A stretch of DNA of 64,000 bases from positions 3,403,355-3,467,354 of the forward strand of contig NZ_CP082326.1 in NCBI RefSeq assembly GCF_019884785.1, in the 5' to 3' direction. The position numbers were made by a program, and so were the translations under genes. The notes under the pieces are model-generated. The model saw only the letters and a list, made by a program, of their open reading frames with translations. It searched no databases and was not told the origin of the DNA. Positions within the stretch are counted from its first letter, which is position 1; each line of letters starts with the position of its first letter. This DNA is from Crassaminicella profunda. Lineage in GTDB: Bacteria > Bacillota > Clostridia > Peptostreptococcales > Thermotaleaceae. Positions 9,660 to 18,793 of the stretch are shown piece by piece.

Positions 9660-9723
9660 CCCCATCCCCCTCATAAAGTGAACTCGTCATAGTTTTATAT
9701 TCCTATCTTTAGTAAAAGATCTT

Positions 9724-12700
9724 TTATAAATTTTGTGGATTCATCTCCATTTTCCTCAATTTCCTATTCTTAAAATATGCTTTCATCCCCTCTACTAAAG
9801 AATAGAGTATAGGTACAATCACTAATGTCAATAACGTTGCAAAACTTAATCCAAATATGATTGCATATCCCATAGGTGCATAAAAATCATTTTTTAACGT
9901 AAGGGGTAGTATTCCTCCTACAGTAGTTATAGTCGTTGACATAACAGGTATAAATCTAGTCATAGCCGTTTCTTTTATAGCCTGATCCATCTCATATCCA
10001 TTTTTCCTCAAATAATTGATATAATCCACTAATACAATGGCATCATTTACTGCGATTCCTACTAAGGATACCATTCCTATTAATGAGGTTAATCCCAAAT
10101 AGCTTCCTACTAGGGTAAGCCCTATGAATACACCAATTACAGCAAGTGGTACAGAAAATAATATAACAAATGGCTGAGATAAAGAATTAAATTGTATAGA
10201 AAGAATAAGATATACAAGAATCATGGCAATCAACATATTTTTCCCCATGTTGATAAAATAATCATTCACCTCTTCTTGTTCTCGATCGAACCCTATAGAA
10301 TACCCCTTTGGCATAGAATATTCATTCACTTTCTTCATAAACGCTTCTTGTATAGCCATCTTTTGTTCTTGATTTTTTACATTTGCTCCAACCTTTGCAT
10401 ATCTTTTCTCGCTATGATGAAAAATTGCTGAACAGCCTTCCTCTTCTTTTGCAGTAGCTACATAAGAAAAAGGTATAGGTTGATTGCTTTTTCCATAGAA
10501 ATAAATATTATTAAAATCTTCCTTATGAGATAATTTTTCCTTCGTTGTACGAATCATCACATCAATCTCTTCTTGATTGATTTTAAAAGTAGTTGCCTTC
10601 AAACCATGTACAGCATTTCTTATGCCCATAGAAATACTTCTATGATCTAAACCTAATAAAGCTGCCTTTTCTCTATTGATAATAATCTGCATTTCACTTA
10701 AACCATTTTCAAAATTGTTTCCTGCATCAAAAGTACCCTCTATATTCTTTAATGTATCTGTAAAATCTCCTGCGATGGTCTTTAAGGTATCAAAGTTCTT
10801 TCCATAAATCATGATTTCTATATCCTTATTCCCAAAGTCAATACCACCTTTCATTTGTCCTATAGTGATCTCTGCCCCTGGAATATCTTTTATACGCTGC
10901 CTACAATCCTCTGCAATTTCCATACTTGTTCTTTCTCTTTTATCCTTCTCTAAAAGCTTTACTCGAATTCTTGCTCTTTCAGGATTTGAAATACTTGTGC
11001 TAAAGCTCTTCATTTCAGGATAATCAAACAATATTTTTTCAACCTCTGCTGCTATATTAGATGTAGTTTCTAGCTCTGAACCTACTGGCGTTTTAATATT
11101 TACATTAAATTCTTCTGCATCCATATCTCCAAATACGGTAATCTTTAATATACCTGATATAGGTAACATGACACTTCCTATCAATAAAGCTAAAACAATT
11201 CCTAATACTGCAAATTTTTTCTTTTTGCTAATAATAATGCTGTGTAGGATATTCCCATAAGTTTTTATAAAAGGACTATCTAATGGATTTTTCTTTCCTT
11301 TTATCAGCTTATACAAAATGGCACCTGTAAAAACAATAGTAAAACTCCAAGCAAGTATATTTGTATTTAAAAACCCTTCATGTTTATCCTTAAAGGAAAG
11401 CATAGAAAGAATAAATACAGAAAGTATGGATATTCCTCTGATTCCTATATCTAAAAATTTCTTTCTTTTTTTATCTTTTTTACCATGTTCTTTTAAAAAT
11501 ACAGAACTTAATGCTGGTGTTACAGTAGTAGCAATAAAAAAAGATGATCCTAGTGCTGCAATTACAGTTATAGGAATCCATTTTAACCAATAACCATAAA
11601 GACCAGGAGTTATTGCCATAGGTAAAAATGCAGCCAATGTAGTAAGAGTTGCTGATAAGATGGCTGGTGCTACTTGATTTGTAGCAGCCTTTGCTGCATC
11701 CTTAGCATTTACGCCCTTCATCCTCAAGCGATCTATATTTTCCATCACTACAATTCCATTATCCACAAGCATCCCTACAGCTAAAATCATAGAGAAAAGA
11801 ATCATTGTATTGATGGAAGCTCCCATATTCTTAAGTAATATGGTAGATGCCAAAAGGGCTAGTGGAATAACTACAGAAACGACTAATGACTCTGATAATC
11901 CTATAAATATGTACAAAACAATAATTACTAGAAATAAACCTGATTTAGCATTATCGAAAACATCTCCAAGCTGACGATCTATTTCTTCCGCTAAATCCAT
12001 GGTGATATGAGTCTCCATCTCCTCTGGATAAATACTTCCTTTCCCTTCAGTTAAGATATTTCGTACTTCTTCCCCTATGGCTATGGCATCAGACCCTTCT
12101 TTTCTCTTTACTACTAATGTTACTGATTTTTTCACCGTAGGATTTTTAGTCCCTATTCCAACAGACATCCTAGCATCAGATTGTATTTCCTTATAACCAT
12201 CTACTACAACACCTATATCCTTTATATATAAAGGGCCACTTCCTGTATAGGAAACAACTACATTTTTCATATCTTCTACAGCTTTAAACTTACCTATCGT
12301 TCTTACATTATATTTTTTATGATCTAGATAGACATTTCCTCCTGGTATAGTTGTGTTGCTATCTTTTAGTGCATTTCCTATCTGGTCTAGCCTTAAGTTG
12401 TATGCTACTAACTTATGAGGATCTACAATGACCTTGATTTCTCTTTCTAACCCTCCATATACCTCTACATCAGATACATCCTTATTCTTTTTAATCTCAT
12501 CCCTTATTCGATCCGCAGAATTTTTAAGCTCTACTAAATCATCTACTCCTGTGAGATTAAGGATCAATACATATTTATTTCCTGTTTCAGCTTCACTTAT
12601 ATAAGGTTCATCTGCATCATCTGGAAGTGCTCCTTTTGCTTCTGATACCTTATCCTTTATCTCATTTTTCATCTTTTCCATATCAGCACTTACATCAAAG

Positions 12701-13044
12701 CTAATATCAATATTTGAATACCCTAATGCAGATGTGGATTTCAAGCTTTTTATTCCTTCTATCTCACTGATTTTATTTTCTAATTCATCCGTCACTAAAG
12801 TTTCCATTTCTTCTGGTGATGCTCCTGTATAAGTTGTTGTAACATTTATATACGGAAGTCTTATCTCTGGATTGATTTCTTTTGGCATTTGGGTAAAAGA
12901 AATCATGCCAGCATAAACAATCAAAATAATTAATAAAATCATAATTCTCGGTCTATCTACAAACAAACAAGCCCATTTACCAAGAACATTTTTTTCATCA
13001 TGAAGTTCTGGTATATAGCTTGAATATTCCTTTTGGTCTTTCAT
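9724..13044 (-). CDS. RND-family efflux pump (AcrB/SwrC-like, HAE1 type)
   Basis: A 1106-residue inner-membrane transporter of the AcrB fold. TM1 is at about 33-53, large extracytoplasmic pore/docking regions follow each first helix of the two halves, and a cluster of helices runs from about 367 to 520 with a matching set near the C terminus. The proton-relay helix TM4 reads GMLVDNGIVVMENIDR: Asp428 is present, while the second AcrB Asp is Asn429, as in a number of family members. An extra pair of hydrophobic segments (about 535-580) sits between the halves. The start has AAAGGAG. No TolC-like outer-membrane factor gene is nearby, as expected for a monoderm. Confidence 0.93.
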   Translation of the reverse strand: MKDQKEYSSYIPELHDEKNVLGKWACLFVDRPRIMILLIILIVYAGMISFTQMPKEINPEIRLPYINVTTTYTGASPEEMETLVTDELENKISEIEGIKSLKSTSALGYSNIDISFDVSADMEKMKNEIKDKVSEAKGALPDDADEPYISEAETGNKYVLILNLTGVDDLVELKNSADRIRDEIKKNKDVSDVEVYGGLEREIKVIVDPHKLVAYNLRLDQIGNALKDSNTTIPGGNVYLDHKKYNVRTIGKFKAVEDMKNVVVSYTGSGPLYIKDIGVVVDGYKEIQSDARMSVGIGTKNPTVKKSVTLVVKRKEGSDAIAIGEEVRNILTEGKGSIYPEEMETHITMDLAEEIDRQLGDVFDNAKSGLFLVIIVLYIFIGLSESLVVSVVIPLALLASTILLKNMGASINTMILFSMILAVGMLVDNGIVVMENIDRLRMKGVNAKDAAKAATNQVAPAILSATLTTLAAFLPMAITPGLYGYWLKWIPITVIAALGSSFFIATTVTPALSSVFLKEHGKKDKKRKKFLDIGIRGISILSVFILSMLSFKDKHEGFLNTNILAWSFTIVFTGAILYKLIKGKKNPLDSPFIKTYGNILHSIIISKKKKFAVLGIVLALLIGSVMLPISGILKITVFGDMDAEEFNVNIKTPVGSELETTSNIAAEVEKILFDYPEMKSFSTSISNPERARIRVKLLEKDKRERTSMEIAEDCRQRIKDIPGAEITIGQMKGGIDFGNKDIEIMIYGKNFDTLKTIAGDFTDTLKNIEGTFDAGNNFENGLSEMQIIINREKAALLGLDHRSISMGIRNAVHGLKATTFKINQEEIDVMIRTTKEKLSHKEDFNNIYFYGKSNQPIPFSYVATAKEEEGCSAIFHHSEKRYAKVGANVKNQEQKMAIQEAFMKKVNEYSMPKGYSIGFDREQEEVNDYFINMGKNMLIAMILVYLILSIQFNSLSQPFVILFSVPLAVIGVFIGLTLVGSYLGLTSLIGMVSLVGIAVNDAIVLVDYINYLRKNGYEMDQAIKETAMTRFIPVMSTTITTVGGILPLTLKNDFYAPMGYAIIFGLSFATLLTLVIVPILYSLVEGMKAYFKNRKLRKMEMNPQNL

Positions 13045-13170
13045 ATATTTGCTCCTTTCTCATCTTACAAAATTTAAAATATACTATTTCTAAAATTTAT
13101 TGCAGCATGATTTTACCATATATTTGAGTATAATAGACAAATTTACGCTTTTTTTAATATTATATTAAGA

Positions 13171-13200
13171 AAAAGCTGTGTGATCATTCACACAGCTTTT
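13171..13200. terminator. Bidirectional-looking terminator
   Basis: A strong hairpin, AAAAGCTGTGTGA paired with TCACACAGCTTTT around a 4-nt loop. It lies 12 bp past the stop of the hydroxyacid dehydrogenase gene and separates it from the RND operon. Confidence 0.85.
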
Positions 13201-13212
13201 AGCTTATATTCA

Positions 13213-14172
13213 TTAAAGATTTACAACATTCACAGGTGTTCCTTTCAAAAATTGTTTTAAATTATCTACAGCAATATTCATAAGTCTCTCTCTTGCTTCC
13301 CTTGGAGCCCATGCTATATGAGGGGTAATGATACAATTTTTAGCTATCATTAATGGATTATCCATAGCTGCTGGTTCTTCAGATAACACATCTACCGCCG
13401 CACTCGCCACTTTACCACTATTTAAAGCTTCTGCTAAATCCTCTTCAATAATCAAAGGTCCTCTAGATGTATTAATAATCATCACACCATCCTTCATTTT
13501 TGCTATATTCTCTTTATTGATGATTCCTCTAGTATTTTCAAATAATGGACAATGCAAACTAATTATATCTGATTTTTCAAATAATGTATCAAGCTCTACA
13601 TATTTTAACATCTCATTTTCTAATTCTCTCTTTGGATGATTAGCATAGGCTAATACATTCATCCCAAAGGCTTGTGCAATTTTAGCTACCTCTTGACCAA
13701 TTCTACCAAGTCCAATAATCCCCATGGTCTTTCCTGCAAGCTCCATCAAAGGATACTTCCAATAACAAAAGTCTATACTTTTGCTCCATACTCCTCTTTT
13801 CACACTTAAATCATGCTCTCCCACATGATGACAAATTTCTAAAAGAAGTGCAAAAGTAAATTGCGCTACAGCCTGTGTGCCATAGGTAGGAATATTTGTA
13901 ACAACTATCCCTAACTCCTTCGCAGCATCTACATCAACTACATTATATCCTGTAGCAAGAACTCCAATAAACTTCACATGTGATAATTTTTCAAGGGTTT
14001 CTCTTTTTAAAACCGTTTTATTAATATAAATAATCTGTGCATCTCCAACTCTTTCAATAATTTTTTCTTCTGGTGTACGATTATATACCATAACCTCTCC
14101 TAATTTTTCTAATCCTTCCCATGTTAAATCTCCAGGGTTTAATGTATATCCATCTAGCACAACGATCTTCAT
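13213..14172 (-). CDS. D-isomer 2-hydroxyacid dehydrogenase (glycerate dehydrogenase-like)
   Basis: A cytoplasmic NAD(P)-dependent reductase of 2-oxoacids such as hydroxypyruvate. The Rossmann motif GLGRIG is at 154-159. The catalytic triad of the family is complete: Arg237 (NTSRGPLI), Glu266 (SEEP) and His285 (TPHIAW). The 319-residue length and the N-terminal VVLDGYTLNPGDLTW segment are typical of glycerate/hydroxypyruvate reductases. AAGGAGGAG precedes the ATG. The gene appears monocistronic, with its own terminator. The exact substrate cannot be fixed from sequence alone. Confidence 0.9.
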   Translation of the reverse strand: MKIVVLDGYTLNPGDLTWEGLEKLGEVMVYNRTPEEKIIERVGDAQIIYINKTVLKRETLEKLSHVKFIGVLATGYNVVDVDAAKELGIVVTNIPTYGTQAVAQFTFALLLEICHHVGEHDLSVKRGVWSKSIDFCYWKYPLMELAGKTMGIIGLGRIGQEVAKIAQAFGMNVLAYANHPKRELENEMLKYVELDTLFEKSDIISLHCPLFENTRGIINKENIAKMKDGVMIINTSRGPLIIEEDLAEALNSGKVASAAVDVLSEEPAAMDNPLMIAKNCIITPHIAWAPREARERLMNIAVDNLKQFLKGTPVNVVNL

Positions 14173-14302
14173 GTGCGCTCCTCCTTACTCCTTTGTATTG
14201 ATATTATTTTATATAATTTATCATTTGGTTACAATGTTATTCTTATTAGAACAAAAGACAATTCAAAATCTATCACTTTTACTGAACTAACTGGTATCCA
14301 TC

Positions 14303-14352
14303 AAAAAAAGTCATGTGTATCTATGCATTTTTAGCATAAATTTACATGACTT
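14303..14352 (-). terminator. Terminator after the DUF234 ATPase gene
   Basis: AAGTCATGT (14308-14316) pairs with ACATGACTT (14344-14352), with an inner ATGCAT/AGCAT stem. The minus-strand product ends in a U-run (14303-14309). Confidence 0.7.
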
Positions 14353-14384
14353 CATACAATAATTTTATTTTTCAAATATACAAC

Positions 14385-15767
14385 TTACAATAACTTTTCA
14401 TATAAATAGATACACTTATTCTTCTCCCCATAATCTAAAACCTCTTTTGTAAAACCACTTTTAGAGAAAAAAGCATAATATTTTTCTTTATAGGGTAGTA
14501 TTTGAGCCTTTTCTATAAGAGCCATGACTACCTTCATATCTAAGGGTTCATTTCTCCATTTACATTCCCCAATAAACGCACATTCCTTACTAACTGCCAA
14601 AATATCTATTTCTTCTTGACGTCTTTTTATAGGATTATTCCCCCACCATGAACCAATTTTTTCAAAAACAAAAGGTAACTCATACTTTTTATTTTGTCTG
14701 ATCAAATAATCTATACAAATCTTTTCAAATATATATCCTAAATAATGATTCATCTCAGGCTTTATTTTCTTTTCATAAAGATAATCAATCATTTCCTGTT
14801 CAATCAGTGATGGATAGTCAAAGACAAATCGATACCAAAAATTAAATAAATTATCTTTTAATCGATAAATGGTCTTTCTTGAGCTTTCCTTTTCTCCAAC
14901 AGGCACTTGTTTTTCTACAATCTGTAATTCTATTAAAGTTTTTAAATAAGCTGAACATTTACTCCCTGCCTCTCCTACCTTCGTTGCAATTTCATTTAAT
15001 TTAGACGCACCTGTTGCAATGGCCTCAATAATAGAATTATACATAGCAGGTTCCCTTAGTTCTTGCTTTAAAAGATTCATAGGCTCTGTATACAAATAAC
15101 TGGATTTATCTAATATCTGCCTTTTTATATTCTCTTCAATAGAGTCTTTATCTCTAAATTTCAATAGATATTGAGGAATCCCCCCTAAAACACCATAGGC
15201 TTTTACTTGTTCTTCAAAGCTATAATTTTGAAAAAACTTTATACTATCAAAAAAATCAAAAGGCTCTATTTTTAATTGTGCTGTTCTTCTTCCATACAAA
15301 GGACTTCTATAAGATAAAATCTCCTTTTCCATAAAACTCATAGATGAACCACATACCACCAAATACAATTTTGTGTTCTTTAAATCATGATCAATCAAAT
15401 TCTGAAGCAAAGATGGTATACTCTTATTGGCTAAAGCCACATAAGGAAATTCATCCATTACTAAAACAATTTTTCTATCAAGACTTTGCTTTGCCAAAAA
15501 TAAGAACGCCTTCTCCCAAGATTCAAAGCTTGATATAAAGTCCTCCATTTGAAAATGCTCTAAAATCTTTTGAGAAAATTTTTCTAACGCCATCTTTTCA
15601 TTGTATTCTTCCGCTACATAGAAAATAGATTCTTTGTCTTTGCAAAACTCTGTCAATAATCTGGTTTTTCCTACTCTTCTTCTTCCATATATAACAACAA
15701 ATTGAAATTGGTCTTCTGTATATAAACGATTTAATGTATTTAACTCATAATCTCTACCGATAAACAT
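14385..15767 (-). CDS. AAA ATPase of the ATPase_2/DUF234 family
   Basis: A 460-residue STAND-like ATPase. The N terminus has the typical FIGRDYELNTLNRLY opening and Walker A YGRRRVGKTRLL at about 29-40; Walker B-like LVMDEFPY is at about 102-109. A winged-helix region sits mid-protein. The C-terminal DUF234 part carries EIDILAV...FIGECKW, the acidic-Lys pattern of a PD-(D/E)XK nuclease-like fold. Such proteins are common in archaea and clostridia; their role is not established, though some sit near defence or toxin-like loci. It lies directly downstream of the putative anti-phage operon but has its own leader and terminator. A 48-bp perfect palindrome abuts its ribosome-binding site. Confidence 0.82.
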   Translation of the reverse strand: MFIGRDYELNTLNRLYTEDQFQFVVIYGRRRVGKTRLLTEFCKDKESIFYVAEEYNEKMALEKFSQKILEHFQMEDFISSFESWEKAFLFLAKQSLDRKIVLVMDEFPYVALANKSIPSLLQNLIDHDLKNTKLYLVVCGSSMSFMEKEILSYRSPLYGRRTAQLKIEPFDFFDSIKFFQNYSFEEQVKAYGVLGGIPQYLLKFRDKDSIEENIKRQILDKSSYLYTEPMNLLKQELREPAMYNSIIEAIATGASKLNEIATKVGEAGSKCSAYLKTLIELQIVEKQVPVGEKESSRKTIYRLKDNLFNFWYRFVFDYPSLIEQEMIDYLYEKKIKPEMNHYLGYIFEKICIDYLIRQNKKYELPFVFEKIGSWWGNNPIKRRQEEIDILAVSKECAFIGECKWRNEPLDMKVVMALIEKAQILPYKEKYYAFFSKSGFTKEVLDYGEKNKCIYLYEKLL

Positions 15768-15782
15768 TTGTAATCTCCTTTT

Positions 15783-15830
15783 ATATAATTAAGATTAAGT
15801 AAATCTAGATTTACTTAATCTTAATTATAT
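15783..15830. repeat. 48-bp perfect palindrome upstream of the DUF234 ATPase
   Basis: Two 24-nt arms are perfect inverted copies with no loop, centred on AAATCTAGATTT at 15806/15807. It ends next to the AAAAGGAG ribosome-binding site of the ATPase gene. It could be an operator, a strong leader hairpin that occludes the ribosome-binding site, or a cleavage site. Confidence 0.9.
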
Positions 15831-15880
15831 TATATCCAAAATATCGAATAAAACAACTTATTTACAATAACATACCTCTC

Positions 15881-15913
15881 AAAAACAAAAGTATAGCTCT
15901 ACACTATACTTTT
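15881..15913 (-). terminator. Terminator of the RADAR-like operon
   Basis: AAAAGTATAG (15887-15896) pairs with CTATACTTTT (15904-15913) around a 7-nt loop. It overlaps the last codons of the deaminase gene, and a U-rich tract follows on the minus strand. Confidence 0.75.
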
Positions 15914-18778
15914 ATCTGTTGCCTTTCTTAATTCTCTTATAATCAGATCTAATTCTATTAACACTTGCTGAACACTTTTAGAATCTTCTCTTATAAAACT
16001 CGAATTCATTCCGTGTTCTCTTATTTTATCAATCCATTGTAATACTTTTTCTTTAGAATACCCCTTCTCCACTAAGGAATAAAATATATATGCAAATTCA
16101 TTACTAAGATTCGTATTAAACACAGAAGGGTCATCTGTATTGATACTGATCATCAGAGAATCTATATTACCACTATTTTCAATACTGTTTAATTTTGTTA
16201 TATAGTGATTAAAAATATTCTCAATCTCACCTATAGCTGTATTAGAGGTTGGATTGGTTTCTACGATGATTCCTTTATTACTGGTTTTCTTTAATACTAA
16301 TTTTTGCATTTCCTGTATAATACTTAATTTTTCTTTCGGCACTTCCACTTGAATAGGCTCTACCATTTTTTCTAGATATTTTTTGCAATAATAAGCTCCA
16401 ATAAGTTTTTCTTTATCCCATGCTCTATTTTCCCCTTCTATGCAAGGACAACAAATCATCTCTTCTAGTGAATATGCTTCACAAGCTACTTTATCTTCTC
16501 TTATTTTAAAGTGCCTATTTGATGTATCAAATTTCTTAAATTTACATTCATAAGCTTCCCATAGATTGTAAATAGTAATCCCTTCAGTATTCACATATAT
16601 TTCCTTCGCATAATCCATGATTTTTCTTTCTAAATAGCCCATATCAATACTTGAATTGTTATATTTACAGCTTCCCCAAATCCAAATTAAATTTTCCAAA
16701 TACTCCATACGAGGCATGGTTACTACTGGATGCTTCTCCCTCCAACACTTAATATTTATCCCTAGAGCAATTCCATGTCCAATTCGATCTCCAGCATGAT
16801 ATTTATAACGATCAATAGTCTCATCTATTCTTCTAAGCCCTGTTAATATATGTCTAAAATCTTCTCCTGCATGAAAGGTAAAGCCTAATGTTTTTAAAGG
16901 CTTCATTCCTTCTCCATACATTGAATGTAAGCTATCTCGAAGTTCATCATAAACTTGTGAAAATACCCAAGGATCAGCATAATTTTCTATACTCGCCCCA
17001 TCAATGCCTACAATATATTCTGATATCTTAGGGATTTCTTTTCTGATTTTCAAAATAGCCTCCGCTTGTAATTCATACTCATATTTCTGTTTTTCATAAT
17101 ATAGATGTTCTCTTTCCTTTTCTCTTTCATAATCAACCCAACACTTTTTATTGATTGGTAAATCTGGCTTTTTAATAAAATGATAGATGATTCCTAGTTG
17201 AGGAATTGGTAATATTGTTTTTGCATTATATTGATTAAGATAAAACAACCAATTGTAATGATCCGAAAGACTCGGAAATGATCCCTCTAAAAAATCACAT
17301 TCGCTTTCTCTTTTCAAGATTTTTTTATAAGCTTCAAAGATTAATAATAGTTCTTCACACATTTCTCTTTTTATATTTTCACATCTTCTAAATTGATTCT
17401 TTTTTCCTTCCTCAAAAACATCTGCTGGAGAAATACGAATTTCTAGCTTTTTTAAATTTTTATCTTTAAATTGAGCATTCAATCGTTCTTCCCAGCATAT
17501 ATTTTTATCTGAATATCTTCCATTTTTTGTAGATTGTTGAAAATATCCCTCAAAATTATTTAGTCCTTTGATTTCATTTCCTTGAACCATAAAAGAGAAA
17601 AATTCATTCTTTACTCTTAAATAATTCATAAAACAATTGCTAAAATCTTTGTCACACTCATTTTTATCAATATATTTAACAGCTTTCATTAGAAATATAT
17701 TTTCTGTATAGGTTCCAATTTCACTTTTAAAATCACTCTCTTCATCAAACATCATATAGTTTAGTATATCCATTGGATCATTCTGAAGTTTATTTATATC
17801 CTCTTCTTTTGACCCTGTACTTACGTTAAAAACATCTTCAAACAATAGTATAAAAATATTTTTTAATTCTTCTTCTTCAAATTTTTCATATCTTTCATAG
17901 TCTACTTCTTTTTCTTGACCCTCACTTAATAGTTCCGTTATGAATGTATTTAACAGGGGCTTTTCATAAAAAATACTATTTTTCTTATCTGTATCACTTC
18001 TTAGATAAGGAATTAACTCAACAAAACAACGAAAACAGCAATCTAAATGTTTATATTTCACAAGAAAACAAGCCATGATCATTCTCAAAATACTTGCAAC
18101 TTTAAAATATTTTCCTAATGTATATTTCTTACTTCCAATTACCTCATGGTATCGTAAAGCCTTCGGTTCATCGTTATAAAGATTCATCAAGTTTTTCCAA
18201 GAAGTATAAAAATCTGTAGATGCAGATACATGCAAATGTGTTTCCGCAGTTCCTTTCTTTAAAATGCTTTCTAGTTGCATATCTTCAAGAGCTACTCTTG
18301 AATAGTACCCTTCTAAATATTCCTCCTGCTTCTTATCATTATCAAGTAAGTATAATACCCCTAGTATATCTGTAGTAAAATACCTATTTAAACTATTCCA
18401 TAATAATACCTTGCTAATACCCTTATACACCTTAAAATATTTATTATTTTCTGTTTCCCAATATTTAAAAACTAATCTACCATCTCTATGTGCAATAAAT
18501 GTACGAGAAAATTTTTTCAATAACTCTAAACAATAAATATCTACATTATAATCATATTCTTCTACTTTTCTTTTAGGGTAAAACAATTCCCAAAACATAT
18601 TGATTTCGTCTAAATTGTCAATGGTCATATATTTATTGAGTACAGGATATATGGCTCTTTTTTGATTCGCTCCTTTCTTCTCTAAAGGATTATTTTCAAA
18701 GTATTCTATCTGTGTCATAGGTAATAAGGCAGTCTTAATCATCAAATCCATATTTTTGATATTTACTGAATAGCTCAT
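15899..18778 (-). CDS. rdrB: RdrB-like divergent adenosine deaminase (RADAR)
   Basis: A 959-residue protein with every zinc and catalytic motif of adenosine deaminases: HLH at 181-183, HAGED at 636-640 (His636 metal, Glu639 proton shuttle), RIGHG with His668, NPTSN at 842-846 and TDDP at 881-884. The motifs are spread by a roughly 450-residue insertion between HLH and HAGED and another of about 170 residues before NPTSN. This matches RdrB of RADAR rather than a 340-residue housekeeping deaminase. RADAR RdrB is reported to form a large shell and deaminate adenosine nucleotides (ATP/dATP to ITP/dITP; RNA editing was first proposed). It starts 15 bp after rdrA with AGGTGA, and a terminator overlaps its end. 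Confidence 0.87.
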   Translation of the reverse strand: MSYSVNIKNMDLMIKTALLPMTQIEYFENNPLEKKGANQKRAIYPVLNKYMTIDNLDEINMFWELFYPKRKVEEYDYNVDIYCLELLKKFSRTFIAHRDGRLVFKYWETENNKYFKVYKGISKVLLWNSLNRYFTTDILGVLYLLDNDKKQEEYLEGYYSRVALEDMQLESILKKGTAETHLHVSASTDFYTSWKNLMNLYNDEPKALRYHEVIGSKKYTLGKYFKVASILRMIMACFLVKYKHLDCCFRCFVELIPYLRSDTDKKNSIFYEKPLLNTFITELLSEGQEKEVDYERYEKFEEEELKNIFILLFEDVFNVSTGSKEEDINKLQNDPMDILNYMMFDEESDFKSEIGTYTENIFLMKAVKYIDKNECDKDFSNCFMNYLRVKNEFFSFMVQGNEIKGLNNFEGYFQQSTKNGRYSDKNICWEERLNAQFKDKNLKKLEIRISPADVFEEGKKNQFRRCENIKREMCEELLLIFEAYKKILKRESECDFLEGSFPSLSDHYNWLFYLNQYNAKTILPIPQLGIIYHFIKKPDLPINKKCWVDYEREKEREHLYYEKQKYEYELQAEAILKIRKEIPKISEYIVGIDGASIENYADPWVFSQVYDELRDSLHSMYGEGMKPLKTLGFTFHAGEDFRHILTGLRRIDETIDRYKYHAGDRIGHGIALGINIKCWREKHPVVTMPRMEYLENLIWIWGSCKYNNSSIDMGYLERKIMDYAKEIYVNTEGITIYNLWEAYECKFKKFDTSNRHFKIREDKVACEAYSLEEMICCPCIEGENRAWDKEKLIGAYYCKKYLEKMVEPIQVEVPKEKLSIIQEMQKLVLKKTSNKGIIVETNPTSNTAIGEIENIFNHYITKLNSIENSGNIDSLMISINTDDPSVFNTNLSNEFAYIFYSLVEKGYSKEKVLQWIDKIREHGMNSSFIREDSKSVQQVLIELDLIIRELRKATDKSIV

Positions 18779-18793
18779 CTTATCACCTAACCT

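Noticed and set aside
9724-13044. Heavy-metal (CusA-type) RND pump
   Set aside because: The TM4 region and adaptor features fit the hydrophobe/amphiphile type, and no metal-binding methionine clusters or CusF-like gene were seen.
15783-15830. Terminator of the DUF234 gene's upstream operon
   Set aside because: It has no U-tract and lies beyond the rdrB terminator (15881-15913), close to the ATPase ribosome-binding site.
15899-18778. Housekeeping adenosine or AMP deaminase
   Set aside because: The motifs are those of the ADA family, but the 959-residue length, the large insertions and the adjacent ATPase fit RdrB.
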